Origin: Aerococcaceae bacterium DSM 111022
GTDB taxonomy: Bacteria; Bacillota; Bacilli; Lactobacillales; Aerococcaceae
Length of the DNA: 64,000 bases
NCBI GenBank assembly: GCA_015863195.1
Contig: JACBXO010000004.1
Coordinates: 186,001-250,000 of the forward strand
Reading direction: 5' to 3'
The position numbers and the translations under genes were made by a program. The notes under the pieces are model-generated. The model did not search any database and had not been told where the DNA came from. It saw only the letters and a list, made by a program, of their open reading frames with translations. The stretch's first letter is position 1. Each line of letters begins with the position of its first letter. This document shows, piece by piece, positions 34,931 through 44,640 of the stretch.

Positions 34931-36418
34931 ATGTACAATTATCAAGATGATAGTTTAATGTTACATACTGATTTATATCAAATTAATATGCTTCAAGTTT
35001 ACTATGAGCAAGGAATTGCGGATCGTCAGGCTGTGTTTGAGGCGTTTTTCAGAGAGAATCCATTTAAGAATGGTTATGCAGTTTTTGCGGGGTTAGAGCG
35101 TTTTGTGAATTATTTGAAAGACTTGCATTTTAGTCAAGAGGATATCGATTATTTACGTTCGCTTGAGGTTTATTCTGAAGATTTCTTAAAGTATTTACAA
35201 GATTTGCGCTTTAATTTAACGGTGCGTTCAATGCGTGAAGGGGAATTATGTTATGCGACTGAACCGTTAGTGCAAGTTGAAGGGCCTCTAGGACAGTGTC
35301 AATTAGTTGAAACGGCGTTATTAAATATTATTAACTACCAAACGCTGATTGCAACAAAAGCAGCACGTATCCATTCAGTGGTTGGTGAGGGTGACTCAAT
35401 TTCTGAATTTGGTGCGCGTCGTGCTCAAGAAATGGATGCAGCAGTTTGGGGTTCTAGAGCAACCTATATTGGAGGATTCAATTCAACTTCGAATGTGCGT
35501 GCTGGTAAATTATTTGGTGTGCCTGTTTCAGGAACGCATGCTCATTCATTAGTGCAGGCTTACCGTGATGAGTATGAGGCTTTTAAAGCTTACGCAGAAA
35601 CACATGAAAATGTGGTTTTTTTAGTGGATACATATGACACATTACGTTCAGGTGTTCCAACTGCGATTAAAGTTGCCAAAGAAATGGGCGACAAAATTAA
35701 CTTTATTGGTGTCCGTATTGACTCAGGGGATATGGCCTATTTATCAAAACGCATTCGTGAGCAATTAGATGAAGCTGGGTTCCCGGATGCACGTATTATT
35801 GCATCAAATGACTTAGATGAACATACAATTTTAAACTTAAGAATGCAAGGCGCAAAAATTAATGACTGGGGTATTGGGACGAAAATTATTACAGCATATG
35901 ATCAGCCAGCTTTAGGAGCGGTTTATAAATTAGTATCGATTGAAGATGAAGAAGGCGTTATGCAACCAACAATGAAAATATCTTCAAATGCTGAAAAAAT
36001 GACCACACCTGGAGTAAAGCAAGTATGGCGAATTACGCGTAATAAAGACGGTAAAACTGAAGGTGACTATGTCGCATTTGACCATGAACGTCCAGATCAA
36101 TTAGACGAATTATTCATGTTCCATCCGGTTCATACTTACATTAATAAAACAGTAAAAGACTTCACAGCCAGACCTGTTTTAATCGACATTTTCAAAGACG
36201 GTGAATTAGTATATGAATTACCAGATGTTCATGAAATCCGTGACTATGCGATGTCAAATTACGACATGTTATGGGATGAATATAAACGTGTACTTAACCC
36301 ACAACTTTACCCAGTCGACTTATCACAAGAATTATATGATGTGAAAATGGAAAGTATAAAACAATTACGTCAAGCAGTCGATGAAAAAGTACAAGAAATT
36401 GATAATGGCAATATCTAA
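34931..36418 (+). CDS. pncB: Nicotinate phosphoribosyltransferase
   Basis: A 495-residue enzyme forming nicotinate mononucleotide from nicotinate and PRPP. The start is TDLYQINMLQVYYEQG, typical of the family; SEFGARRAQ near residue 155 and the VDTYDTLRSG and GVRIDSGD segments near 235 and 265 are the active-site blocks. It forms a pair with nadE, 15 bp downstream, for NAD salvage. Ribosome-binding site GGAGAGAAGGG. Confidence 0.94.
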   Translation: MYNYQDDSLMLHTDLYQINMLQVYYEQGIADRQAVFEAFFRENPFKNGYAVFAGLERFVNYLKDLHFSQEDIDYLRSLEVYSEDFLKYLQDLRFNLTVRSMREGELCYATEPLVQVEGPLGQCQLVETALLNIINYQTLIATKAARIHSVVGEGDSISEFGARRAQEMDAAVWGSRATYIGGFNSTSNVRAGKLFGVPVSGTHAHSLVQAYRDEYEAFKAYAETHENVVFLVDTYDTLRSGVPTAIKVAKEMGDKINFIGVRIDSGDMAYLSKRIREQLDEAGFPDARIIASNDLDEHTILNLRMQGAKINDWGIGTKIITAYDQPALGAVYKLVSIEDEEGVMQPTMKISSNAEKMTTPGVKQVWRITRNKDGKTEGDYVAFDHERPDQLDELFMFHPVHTYINKTVKDFTARPVLIDIFKDGELVYELPDVHEIRDYAMSNYDMLWDEYKRVLNPQLYPVDLSQELYDVKMESIKQLRQAVDEKVQEIDNGNI

Positions 36419-36433
36419 AAAGGACGGTGACAT

Positions 36434-37279
36434 ATGATGCGTAAGATGCAGCAACAAATTATCGACGAACTACATGTAAATCCAACTATCGATCCTGCAT
36501 CAGAAGTAAGGCGCAGCATTGATTTTCTAAAAGACTATCTAACAGCCCACCCAGGCCTTAAAACATATATATTAGGCATCAGCGGAGGCCAAGATTCAAC
36601 ATTAGGCGGGAAGATCGCGCAATTGGCCATCGAAGAAATGCGCTTCGATACAGGGGATGCTAACTATCAATTCATCGCAATTCGCTTACCTTATGGAAAG
36701 CAAAGTGATGAAATTGATGCATTAAAGGCATTGGACTATATCCAACCAGATGTTTCGCTAGTTATTGATATTAAAGAAGCAACAGATGCGATGGTTCAAG
36801 CCGGTGAAGTAAATGATATCCCGATTTCAGATTACAATAAAGGTAACATTAAAGCACGTCAACGCATGATTGCTCAATACGCTATTGCGGGAGCCAAAGC
36901 GGGTGCTGTAATAGGAACAGACCATGCTGCAGAAGCGGTAACTGGATTTTATACAAAATTTGGTGATGGAGCTGCCGATATTATGCCACTTTGGCGTTTG
37001 ACCAAACAACAAGGCCGTGAAATGCTGGCATACCTTGATTGTCCGGAAGAGTTATATCTAAAAATTCCAACAGCTGATTTAGAAGAAGACCGTCCAATGT
37101 TATCAGACGAAGACGCGTTAGGTGTATCTTATGAGGCGATTGACAAATACTTAACCGGTCAGGCAGTTAGTGAAAAAGATGCTGTGACGATTGAAAATTG
37201 GTTTATTAAATCACGCCATAAACGTCATTTGCCAATTAATGTCTTTGATACATTTTGGCGTCCAGATAAAGAAAGTTAA
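36434..37279 (+). CDS. nadE: NH3-dependent NAD synthetase
   Basis: A 281-residue amidating enzyme converting nicotinate adenine dinucleotide to NAD with ammonia. The PP-loop [14 protein letters not shown] is near residue 46, [19 protein letters not shown] near 160 and [15 protein letters not shown] near 210. The length matches the ammonia-dependent class, with no glutaminase domain. ATG at 36434 or 36437 are both possible after AAAGGACGGTGA. Second gene of a pncB-nadE operon. Confidence 0.94.
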   Translation: MMRKMQQQIIDELHVNPTIDPASEVRRSIDFLKDYLTAHPGLKTYILGISGGQDSTLGGKIAQLAIEEMRFDTGDANYQFIAIRLPYGKQSDEIDALKALDYIQPDVSLVIDIKEATDAMVQAGEVNDIPISDYNKGNIKARQRMIAQYAIAGAKAGAVIGTDHAAEAVTGFYTKFGDGAADIMPLWRLTKQQGREMLAYLDCPEELYLKIPTADLEEDRPMLSDEDALGVSYEAIDKYLTGQAVSEKDAVTIENWFIKSRHKRHLPINVFDTFWRPDKES

Positions 37280-37284
37280 CGATT

Positions 37285-38364
37285 ATGATGATGATGGAAA
37301 TAGTACTATTAGCTGCTATTGCAACAGGTATTTTAACTGGGGTGTGGCTATATTGGTCAAAAAAATGGCATTGGTTTGACCGAGATGACCATGAAATTAA
37401 AAATCGTAAGAGAATTCCTACATCTGGTGGTATTGCCATTTTTATTGGATTTTGGCTTATAGTATTTATTCGTTTGGGTGACTTAATGTTTACCCAACAA
37501 TATTTAGGGATATTTTTGGCAAGTTTGATTGTGTTAATCACAGGACTATTAGATGATTGCTATGAATTATCACCCATTCAGAAAATGTTAGGCTTATTTG
37601 TGGCGAGTAATGTGGTATTCTTCGTCAGTAATGTGACCTTTTCAACGACTTTACTACCCCATGCAAGCCCATTAGTTTATCAAATGTTAGAGTATTTATT
37701 TACAATAGGCTGGCTCTTATTGGTCTGTAATGCGATTAATTTAATTGATGGCCTGGATGGTTTAGCAACTTCGACCATGGTTATTAGTCTTTTTGCCTTG
37801 GTTTTCATCACGATTAATTTCAGTTTATCGATTCAATTAGTCTTGACGACAATGTTATTAACCTTGCTCGGAGCACTCTTAGGGTTCTTGCCATTTAATT
37901 GGTCACCAGCCAAAATATATCTTGGTGATACCGGAGCATTATTTATTGGCTTTATGTACGGCGTTTTAACAGTTTCACAACTGAAAAACGCTTCTTTCTA
38001 TTCACTGTTTTTACCGATGATTTTATATGCTGTCCCCTTGTTTGATACAGCATTTGCGATTATTCGTCGGCTCATTAAACGCCAAAAAATTACTGAAGGA
38101 GATAATCAACACATTCATCACCGGTTATTACATTTAGGTCTAAAAGAATGGCAGGTTGTCTTAATTATGAATGTGATTACGATTGCTTTTTCAGGTCTGG
38201 CTATTTTAACGCAATTATTTAGAGAATGGCGCCAAGTTATTTTAATGGTCATCATATTAATGATGATTTCATTAGCAGCTTGGGTCTTATATATAAGTTA
38301 TAAACAAAGGAATAATAAACAGAAAGGAAATGATTATGACAGAGAAGACAGCGATAATCGTTGA
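37285..38364 (+). CDS. Undecaprenyl-phosphate GlcNAc-1-phosphate transferase (TagO/WecA-like)
   Basis: A 359-residue MraY-family membrane enzyme that places a sugar-1-phosphate on undecaprenyl phosphate, the first step of teichoic acid or exopolysaccharide synthesis. The aspartate-rich LLDDCYELSP near residue 90, NLIDGLDGLA near 152, LGDTGALF near 213 and HIHHRLLHLG near 275 are the family motifs. About ten membrane helices. Several ATGs in a row leave the exact start open (37285-37294), and no strong ribosome-binding site is present. It overlaps degV by 29 bases. Confidence 0.87.
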   Translation: MMMMEIVLLAAIATGILTGVWLYWSKKWHWFDRDDHEIKNRKRIPTSGGIAIFIGFWLIVFIRLGDLMFTQQYLGIFLASLIVLITGLLDDCYELSPIQKMLGLFVASNVVFFVSNVTFSTTLLPHASPLVYQMLEYLFTIGWLLLVCNAINLIDGLDGLATSTMVISLFALVFITINFSLSIQLVLTTMLLTLLGALLGFLPFNWSPAKIYLGDTGALFIGFMYGVLTVSQLKNASFYSLFLPMILYAVPLFDTAFAIIRRLIKRQKITEGDNQHIHHRLLHLGLKEWQVVLIMNVITIAFSGLAILTQLFREWRQVILMVIILMMISLAAWVLYISYKQRNNKQKGNDYDREDSDNR

Positions 38365-39235
38365 TAGTACGGGGGGATTATCCCAAAAGTATCTTAATTT
38401 ACCGAATGTGTTCCAATTAAATTTATTGATTCATTTTGGAGAAGATGATGTATTTGTTGATTCAAGTGCAGATGAAGCTGCCAAGAGATTCTATCAACGT
38501 CTAGGAGAAATCGATGAAATTCCAAAAACATCGCTACCAGAAATGGGAGATATGATTGCTGTTTATCAGCAATTAATTGAAGAAGAGTATGAAGAAGTCT
38601 TTGTCATCACACTTTCCTCAAAATTAAGTGGTACATACCATACTTTATCTTTAGTGGGGAATGAATTTTCAGACCAAATTAAAACACGCATGATTGACAC
38701 TAAAGGAACATCATATGTACTTGAAGAAATGGTAAAAACAATTCTCGAAATGCGTGAGAATGGTTATAACAATGACACCATTGAGAAAATGTTATTTAAA
38801 CAAATTGAAAATTCAGCTATTTACTGTCTCATCAATGAATTGGACTATCTCGTAAAAGGTGGTCGTTTAAGTGGGACATCGGCTGCATTAGGTAATATCC
38901 TTCGCATAGTGCCTCTAATCCAGTTTATGGATGATGGTACGGTTGAAGTTGTTGGGAAAATTAGAACGCGTAAACGTGCCTACAAACAATTAACGAGTTA
39001 TATTGATGAAGCTTTAGCTAAATACCCAGCGGGCATTCAATTAATCGTTGCTCATGGGGATGCGAGCGAAGAGGCTGAGTCATTTATGGATATGATTAAA
39101 GAACAATATCCAAATATAGGAGAAATTCGTGCTGGTTTTCTAACTCCTGTTCTAGGCGTCCATGGCGGACCTGGTGCTCTTGGTATGGGGTATGTAGCGC
39201 GACCAGAAAATTTTATTGATGAAGTGACAAACTAA
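38336..39235 (+). CDS. DegV family fatty-acid-binding protein (FakB-like)
   Basis: A 299-residue protein. IIVDSTGGLS at the N-terminus, KTSLPEMGD near residue 62 and TLSSKLSGTYH near 93 are the conserved blocks that hold a fatty acid in DegV/FakB proteins. FakB presents exogenous fatty acids to the kinase FakA; whether this paralogue does so is inferred. The ATG at 38336 is six bases from GAAAGGAA and is preferred to the one at 38330. Confidence 0.87.
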   Translation: MTEKTAIIVDSTGGLSQKYLNLPNVFQLNLLIHFGEDDVFVDSSADEAAKRFYQRLGEIDEIPKTSLPEMGDMIAVYQQLIEEEYEEVFVITLSSKLSGTYHTLSLVGNEFSDQIKTRMIDTKGTSYVLEEMVKTILEMRENGYNNDTIEKMLFKQIENSAIYCLINELDYLVKGGRLSGTSAALGNILRIVPLIQFMDDGTVEVVGKIRTRKRAYKQLTSYIDEALAKYPAGIQLIVAHGDASEEAESFMDMIKEQYPNIGEIRAGFLTPVLGVHGGPGALGMGYVARPENFIDEVTN

Positions 39236-39241
39236 TTCACT

Positions 39242-39270
39242 TGCCCTGAGATTACTTAGGGCATTTTTTA
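39242..39270 (+). terminator. Rho-independent terminator
   Basis: TGCCCT pairs with AGGGCA around GAGATTACTT, followed by six Ts. Confidence 0.85.
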
Positions 39271-39294
39271 TCTGATATGGATCGGGGGAATTGA

Positions 39295-40032
39295 ATGATT
39301 ACCATTAAAAATGTGGTGAAGAAATTTGGAGATAACACAGAGGAACTGCGAGCGGTGAATGATGTCTCACTCACAATTAAAGACCGAGAAGTCTTTGGGA
39401 TTATTGGTGAATCAGGGGCAGGGAAATCGACTTTGCTTCGAATGATTAATGCACTAGAAAGCCCCAGTGAAGGAACGATATTTATTGACGACGTCGATAT
39501 GCATCAATTAAGTGAACGAGAATTGCGAATGCAAAGAAAAGACATTGCTATGATTTTCCAAGATTATAATTTGTTAATGAATAAAACAGTCGGTGAAAAT
39601 GTGGCATTACCGCTTACTCTACATTCGTATGAAGAACCATTAGAAGTTAATCAAGTATTAGAATTCGTGGGCCTTTTGGATAAGAAAAATCAATATCCTC
39701 GTCAATTATCAGGAGGGCAAAAGCAACGGGTTGCGATTGCGCGCGCGTTAATTACACGACCTCGCGTGATGTTATGTGATGAACCGACCTCTGCATTAGA
39801 TGCTTCAACGACACAAGAAGTAGTAAATGTTTTAAAGAAAGCGAATCAAGCATTTGATATGACGATGGTGATTGTGACGCATGAATTAAGTGTGGTTAAA
39901 CAAATTTGTGATCGTGCTGCTGTTTTAGAACAAGGTAAGTTGATTGATGTTTTAAACGTTAAACAAGGACATGTTGGTTTAGATAATGAACAATCATATT
40001 ATGTACAAGTAAAAGAGGTGTTAGAAGCATGA
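39295..40032 (+). CDS. MetN-like ABC ATPase lacking the NIL domain
   Basis: A 245-residue ATPase with Walker A GESGAGKST near residue 39, signature LSGGQKQR near 141 and Walker B LCDEPTSALD near 161. It is close to MetN but ends just after the ATPase core; the methionine-sensing NIL domain is missing. It therefore would not be subject to methionine trans-inhibition. With the two following genes it forms a second Met-family uptake system. Only 25 bp separate it from the degV terminator, so no T-box or long leader exists. Weak ribosome-binding site ATCGGGGGAA. Confidence 0.87.
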   Translation: MITIKNVVKKFGDNTEELRAVNDVSLTIKDREVFGIIGESGAGKSTLLRMINALESPSEGTIFIDDVDMHQLSERELRMQRKDIAMIFQDYNLLMNKTVGENVALPLTLHSYEEPLEVNQVLEFVGLLDKKNQYPRQLSGGQKQRVAIARALITRPRVMLCDEPTSALDASTTQEVVNVLKKANQAFDMTMVIVTHELSVVKQICDRAAVLEQGKLIDVLNVKQGHVGLDNEQSYYVQVKEVLEA

Positions 40033-40718
40033 CATCGGAATATGTAGAACGCTTAATGGAATACATTCCCAAATTAACAGAATCATTAAATGAAACAAGT
40101 ATTATGTTAGGTTTTGCTTCAATCGCAGCGATTTTATTAGGTTTACCACTAGGAACAGTAGTTTATTTAACCTCAAAAGATAAACCTTTAGATAAAAATA
40201 GTGGGACACGACTCATCAATCAAATATTGAACTTATTTATAAATATTATTCGTTCATTTCCTTTTTTATTATTAGTTGTAGCGATGCAACCGCTGATTCG
40301 TGAATTTTATGGCCGAGCAACGGGAGATCCGATTGCAGCGTCGTTTCCAATGATGGTTATTGCGATTGCTTTATATGCCCGTTTTGTAGAACAATCCTTA
40401 CTTGATGTACCTCGGGGTGTGATTGAGTCAGGACAAGCAATGGGAGCAAATACTTGGCAATTAGTGACTAAATTTTTATATGTTGAGGCAAGATCATCGT
40501 TAATTATTGGATTTACAACTGCTTTTGTGTCATTTATCTCTTATTCGACGATTATGGGAACTGTTGGAGGTGGCGGTATAGGTGACTTTGCAATCAGATA
40601 TGGATACCAACGTTACGAAACGGATATTATGTATCTGGCAATCATTGTTATTATCGTCTTTGTACAAATTTTACAATGGCTAGGATTGAAATTAGCCGAA
40701 CGTTTAGACCAGAGATAA
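40029..40718 (+). CDS. MetI-like ABC permease
   Basis: A 229-residue permease of about five membrane helices, with the coupling segment ESGQAMGANTWQLVTKFLYVEA near residue 138 and GTVGGGGIGDFAIRYGYQRYE near 178. It starts inside the last codons of the ATPase gene (4-base overlap). The substrate is set by the associated binding protein, which is divergent. Confidence 0.87.
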   Translation: MTSEYVERLMEYIPKLTESLNETSIMLGFASIAAILLGLPLGTVVYLTSKDKPLDKNSGTRLINQILNLFINIIRSFPFLLLVVAMQPLIREFYGRATGDPIAASFPMMVIAIALYARFVEQSLLDVPRGVIESGQAMGANTWQLVTKFLYVEARSSLIIGFTTAFVSFISYSTIMGTVGGGGIGDFAIRYGYQRYETDIMYLAIIVIIVFVQILQWLGLKLAERLDQR

Positions 40719-40799
40719 TATGTCATAAATCAAATAACTAGATTTAATTTGAGAAATATATTAAGGTAGTATGTAGAATATTTTGTTAGGAGAGATGGA

Positions 40800-41618
40800 A
40801 TGAAGAAATTATTGTTATCAGCAATTGCGATGTTATCAGCAGCAACTTTTACAGCACCAGTTGCACAGGCACAAGAAGAGAATGTAATAAAGATTGCTTC
40901 TCACTTACCGCCAATGACAGATGTTGTTGAGATTGCTGGGGAAGTTATTGCGGAACCTTATTCAATTGAATTAGTGGAAGTTTCAGATAATATTCAATAT
41001 AATGAAGCATTATTTAACGATGAAGTTTATGCTAATTTTGCTCAACACATGCCATTTATGGAAATGTACAATGAAGAACGTGATGCTGACTTAACAGCAA
41101 TTCAACCAATTTATAATGCAGTTGTTGGTTTCTATGCACCAGAATATGAGTTAATTGAAGATATTGAAGATGGTGCAGAAGTGGCGATTCCTGCTGATTT
41201 AACAAACGAAGCACGTGCTTTATTTGTTTTAGAACAACATGGTTTAATTGAAATCGATGATGAAGCGGGAGTATTCCCAACAGTCGACGATGTGACTGAA
41301 AACCCACATAATTTTGAATTCACACACATTGATTTATTAAACTTACCTGCAGCATATGAAGATGGTATTGATTTAGTATTTAACTACCCAACTTACATTG
41401 CAAAAGTTGATTTAACGACAGATGATGCTTTGATTTTAGAAGAAGATCCTGAAAATACATTCGCATTACAATTAGTTGTGCGTGAAGGAAATGTTGATTC
41501 TGAAGCAACAAAAGCATTACAAGAAGCATTCACTTCTCCTGAAGTTTATGAATTCTTAGAAGAATTGGCGACTGAAAAACATTTAGAGCCAGCTTTCGAA
41601 TTAGAAGAAGCAGAATAA
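40800..41618 (+). CDS. Divergent NlpA/MetQ-family binding protein, no lipobox
   Basis: A 272-residue exported protein. The signal peptide ends AQA, with mature start QEEN; no cysteine for lipid attachment. It is colinear with MetQ but key ligand loops differ: NAFQHVAFLEEWN becomes ANFAQHMPFMEMYN and DPTNGGRALL becomes ADLTNEARALF. The conserved Arg is kept while the two glycines are lost. A substrate other than L-methionine, for instance a modified methionine or another amino acid, is plausible. Partner of the preceding ATPase and permease. Ribosome-binding site AGGAGAG. Confidence 0.82.
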   Translation: MKKLLLSAIAMLSAATFTAPVAQAQEENVIKIASHLPPMTDVVEIAGEVIAEPYSIELVEVSDNIQYNEALFNDEVYANFAQHMPFMEMYNEERDADLTAIQPIYNAVVGFYAPEYELIEDIEDGAEVAIPADLTNEARALFVLEQHGLIEIDDEAGVFPTVDDVTENPHNFEFTHIDLLNLPAAYEDGIDLVFNYPTYIAKVDLTTDDALILEEDPENTFALQLVVREGNVDSEATKALQEAFTSPEVYEFLEELATEKHLEPAFELEEAE

Positions 41619-41626
41619 TTAATACT

Positions 41627-41654
41627 GAGACTGTCTACGGGCAGTCTCTTTTTA
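41627..41654 (+). terminator. Rho-independent terminator
   Basis: GAGACTG pairs with CAGTCTC around TCTACGGG, followed by five Ts. Confidence 0.88.
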
Positions 41655-41700
41655 AAATTAAAATAAAGTTAAAAGAAATATATAATTCGGTGTTAAAGTG

Positions 41701-42017
41701 TTGACAATTGATTAGAATGCTATTATATTAGTTTATAAGATAAATAAACGCTTTTAGGTGTAGAGTAATTGATGTTGAGTTTATAGAGAGCCTGTGTTTG
41801 GTGGAAACAGGTAGCAGACGCATCGATGAAAATGAGCATTTAGTGGCAATCCCGAGAGGAGACTTTAGGGGTTGACGGCTGCATCCGTTATCAAATGCCT
41901 TGGTATCTCAGTGATTTTTGACGTACCAAATGGAGCTTATATTGGTAACAATATAGGGAATTAAGGTGGTAACACGAAGTAACTCTCGTCCTTTATTAGG
42001 ATGGGGGTATTTTTTAT
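41701..42017 (+). promoter_or_regulatory. Met-type T-box leader (3) with promoter
   Basis: Promoter TTGACA (41701-41706), 17 bp, TATATT (41724-41729). AGAGAG bulge near 41785, specifier ATG at 41832-41834 in TGAAAATGAGC, T-box AATTAAGGTGGTAACACG from 41959, then a terminator with CTCGTCCT/AGGATGGGG and a T run. TGGT in the bulge again calls for a discriminator-A tRNA. It controls the orphan metQ and amidohydrolase. Confidence 0.88.
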
Positions 42018-42067
42018 CTTAAATTATTGCTCGTTGCCAAATATTTTAATAGAAGGAGAAAATTATT

Positions 42068-42922
42068 ATGAAATCATGGATCAAGAAATCAATCGTTACT
42101 TTAGGAGCTTTAGCATTAGTTGCGCCAAATGCATTACTCGCCCAAGCACAAGATAAAGAGTTTGATGGTGAAGAAGTGACTGTTGCTGTTGTTGGTGAAT
42201 CAAGTGAACGTACTTGGAATTATGTAGCAGAAAAAGCGTTGGAAGAAGAAGGTATTACGATTAATATCGAATTATTAACGGATTATGTTGTACCTAATGT
42301 TGCTTTGTCAGACGGCTCAGTTGACCTAAATGCTTTCCAGCATGTGGCTTTTTTAGATAATTGGAATGAAGAAAATGATGGCGACTTAGAACCAATCGGA
42401 TTTACATTAGTTACTAAATTAGGTTTATATTCAGATAAATATGAATCAGTTGAAGAAATTCCAGAAAATGCGACAATCGCAATTCCTTCAGACCCAACAA
42501 ATGGTGGGCGAGCATTACTCGGCTTAGAAATTGCTGGTTTAATTGAAGTAGATGATGAAGCGGGAATTTTACCAACAGTCGATGATATTACGGATAACCC
42601 ATTAAATATTACCATTGATGAATTAGAAGCAGGACAATTACCATTAGTCTTACCAGATGTAGATGCTGCCTTCATTAACTCAGGACATGCATCAAACGCT
42701 GGGCTAACACCATCAGATGCAATTTTCGTCGATACAGATAATCCAGAAGCATTAAACGACGCATACCGAAATGTAATCGCAGCGCGTTCTGGGGATGTAG
42801 ATAATGAACTTTACCAAAAAATCGTTGAGATTTATCAAACAGATGATGTTGCTGAGGTGATTTTTGAAGAGGATAATGGTGGCTCAGTGCCTGCATGGGA
42901 AGGCGCGCCAACGTTCGAATAA
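42068..42922 (+). CDS. metQ: Orphan MetQ methionine-binding protein, no lipobox
   Basis: A 284-residue NlpA-family binding protein. The pocket loops match the canonical MetQ of this window (NAFQHVAFLDNWN near residue 90, SDPTNGGRALLGLE near 142), so methionine or a close derivative is expected. The signal peptide ends AQA, with mature start QDKE; there is no cysteine. No ATPase or permease accompanies it, so it presumably docks on the MetNI complex at 28.8-30.6 kb. Paired with an M20 amidohydrolase under a Met T-box. Ribosome-binding site AGAAGGAG. Confidence 0.88.
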   Translation: MKSWIKKSIVTLGALALVAPNALLAQAQDKEFDGEEVTVAVVGESSERTWNYVAEKALEEEGITINIELLTDYVVPNVALSDGSVDLNAFQHVAFLDNWNEENDGDLEPIGFTLVTKLGLYSDKYESVEEIPENATIAIPSDPTNGGRALLGLEIAGLIEVDDEAGILPTVDDITDNPLNITIDELEAGQLPLVLPDVDAAFINSGHASNAGLTPSDAIFVDTDNPEALNDAYRNVIAARSGDVDNELYQKIVEIYQTDDVAEVIFEEDNGGSVPAWEGAPTFE

Positions 42923-42945
42923 TTTAGATAGAAAGGTCTGATTCC

Positions 42946-44124
42946 ATGAAAATTTCAAAAGAAGTTCAAGAGTTAAAAGGAATAATTACCGATTATCGCC
43001 GTAACTTTCACCAGCATCCAGAGGCGAGTTTGAAAGAATTTCGAACAGCCGAGCGGATTCAAGGCATATTGACTCATTTAGGTGTGCCATTTGTTAAAGT
43101 AGGTGAAACGGGTACTTTTGCGACGATAAAAGGTAAAAAGGAATCAGGGGACCCTACTAAGTCAATTATTTTAAGAGCGGATATTGATGCCCTGGAAATT
43201 TTAGAAAAAACAGGTCACGACTATGTTTCAAAACATCAAGGTCTGATGCATGCTTGTGGCCATGACGCTCATACATCTGCATTACTGGGGGCAGTTCACT
43301 ATTTCAATGCGTATCCAGAAAGTTTTTCGGGAACCATTCACTTCGCTTTTCAACAAGCAGAGGAAATTGGAGCGGGAGCGAAACAATTCGTCCAAGCCGG
43401 CCTGACAAAAGGAGTCGATCAAGTTTTTGGTATCCATGTGGATCCAACGATTCCTCTTGGTCAAGTGCAAGCGGCAGCGGGACCGAATAACGCGTCATGT
43501 GATATTTTTACAATCGAAGTTCATGGTAAAAGTTCACACGTCGCGCGCCCGCATGAAGGAGTTGATGCTTTAGTGATTGGTGCCAATATTGTCACCAAAT
43601 TACAACAAATTGCTTCACGTCTGACCGACCCGCTCGAAGGGGTGGTTGTCGGAATTGGTAAATTTGAAGCGGGGACACGCTATAATATTGTAGCCAATCA
43701 TGCAAAAATTGAAGGAACGCTTCGCGCCTTAAGCCGTGAAAATCGTGTTCGTTTCTTAAAGTTAATTGAGCAAATTGCCCAAGATGAAGCAACATTTCTA
43801 GGAGGCACGGCGGACTTTACGAATTATGATGCCGCGAATGTTACAATAAACGAAGAGTCGGCGACGCAACGTGCTCAAAAAGTAGCAGAAGAACTTGTTG
43901 GACCAAAGAATATCATCACTCAAATTGAACCATCAATGGGAGCGGATGACTTTGCCGATTTCCTAGCCGAAATTCCAGGTTGCTACATCCGTGTCGGTGT
44001 CCAGTCATCCGAAGACACATCATTTGGATTGCACCACGAACAATTTAACTTAGACGAAGCGGCCTTACCATTAATGACGCAATTACATGTCAATTATGCG
44101 ATTGATTTTTTAACTAATAACTAA
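42946..44124 (+). CDS. M20 family amidohydrolase (N-acyl amino acid deacylase type)
   Basis: A 392-residue M20D metallohydrolase. LRADIDALEI near residue 80, HACGHDAHTSALLG near 104 and the catalytic/metal pair QQAEEIGAGAKQF near 143 are conserved, with the last metal ligand in LHHEQFN near 366. Enzymes of this group remove acetyl, acyl or aminoacyl groups from amino acids. Joined with metQ behind a methionine T-box, it probably releases methionine from an imported N-acyl or peptide-like derivative. No signal peptide, so it acts in the cytosol. Confidence 0.86.
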   Translation: MKISKEVQELKGIITDYRRNFHQHPEASLKEFRTAERIQGILTHLGVPFVKVGETGTFATIKGKKESGDPTKSIILRADIDALEILEKTGHDYVSKHQGLMHACGHDAHTSALLGAVHYFNAYPESFSGTIHFAFQQAEEIGAGAKQFVQAGLTKGVDQVFGIHVDPTIPLGQVQAAAGPNNASCDIFTIEVHGKSSHVARPHEGVDALVIGANIVTKLQQIASRLTDPLEGVVVGIGKFEAGTRYNIVANHAKIEGTLRALSRENRVRFLKLIEQIAQDEATFLGGTADFTNYDAANVTINEESATQRAQKVAEELVGPKNIITQIEPSMGADDFADFLAEIPGCYIRVGVQSSEDTSFGLHHEQFNLDEAALPLMTQLHVNYAIDFLTNN

Positions 44125-44131
44125 CCAACCA

Positions 44132-44167
44132 AAACACCGGTAGCCCCCTTAGCTGCTGGTGTTTTTA
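44132..44167 (+). terminator. Rho-independent terminator
   Basis: AAACACCGGTAGC pairs along its full 13 bases with GCTGCTGGTGTTT (two G-T pairs), followed by a T run. Confidence 0.88.
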
Positions 44168-44266
44168 TTTATGGAAAAGTATGGCATAGAACTTTTGTTG
44201 ATTGATAAATATCACAATTTGTATTTGGACTAAGTGTCCGAAATCAGTTTACAAAGAAGGTTACCC

Positions 44267-44640
44267 TTTACATAAACTTAACAGCAAATTCTTGCTCTGA
44301 CCGTTGACGCTTTAGCGGCATTACAGTCATACATGCGATAATATTATAAGTTATTTGACCATAAACAAATTGAAATAAAAATGTTTACATAAACTTAACA
44401 GCAAATTAGCTGCTGAGATTGTAGGCACTTCAGTGCCGGACACGCCTCACATGCGACAGTATCAACAGATTAATAAAATACTACAAACAGGGATGAAAAA
44501 CCTTTACATAAACTTTACGGCAAATTAGCTGCTGAAATCGTTGTTGATTTATCAACATTACGAGTTCACATGCGAGAATATAATAAGTTATTTGACCATA
44601 AACAAATTGTAATAAAAATGTTTACATAAACTTAACAGCA
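44267..44640 (+). repeat. Tandem 118-bp repeats, each with a Pho box and a variable-stem hairpin
   Basis: Three full units and a partial fourth begin at 44267, 44384, 44503 and 44621 (spacing 117, 119, 118). Each starts TTTACATAAAC then TTAACA (TTTACG in unit 3) and GCAAATT. Units share CTGA, a central palindrome, then ACATGCGA. The palindromes are GACGC-TTTA-GCGGC, GGCAC-TTCA-GTGCC and GTTGA-TTTA-TCAAC: stems differ but pairing holds. Units 1 and 3 also share a long AT-rich 3' part. No reading frame is conserved. Confidence 0.85.

Noticed and set aside
44267-44640. CRISPR-like or coding tandem repeat
   Set aside because: Units of about 118 bp have no separate repeat and spacer of CRISPR size, and stops occur in all frames.
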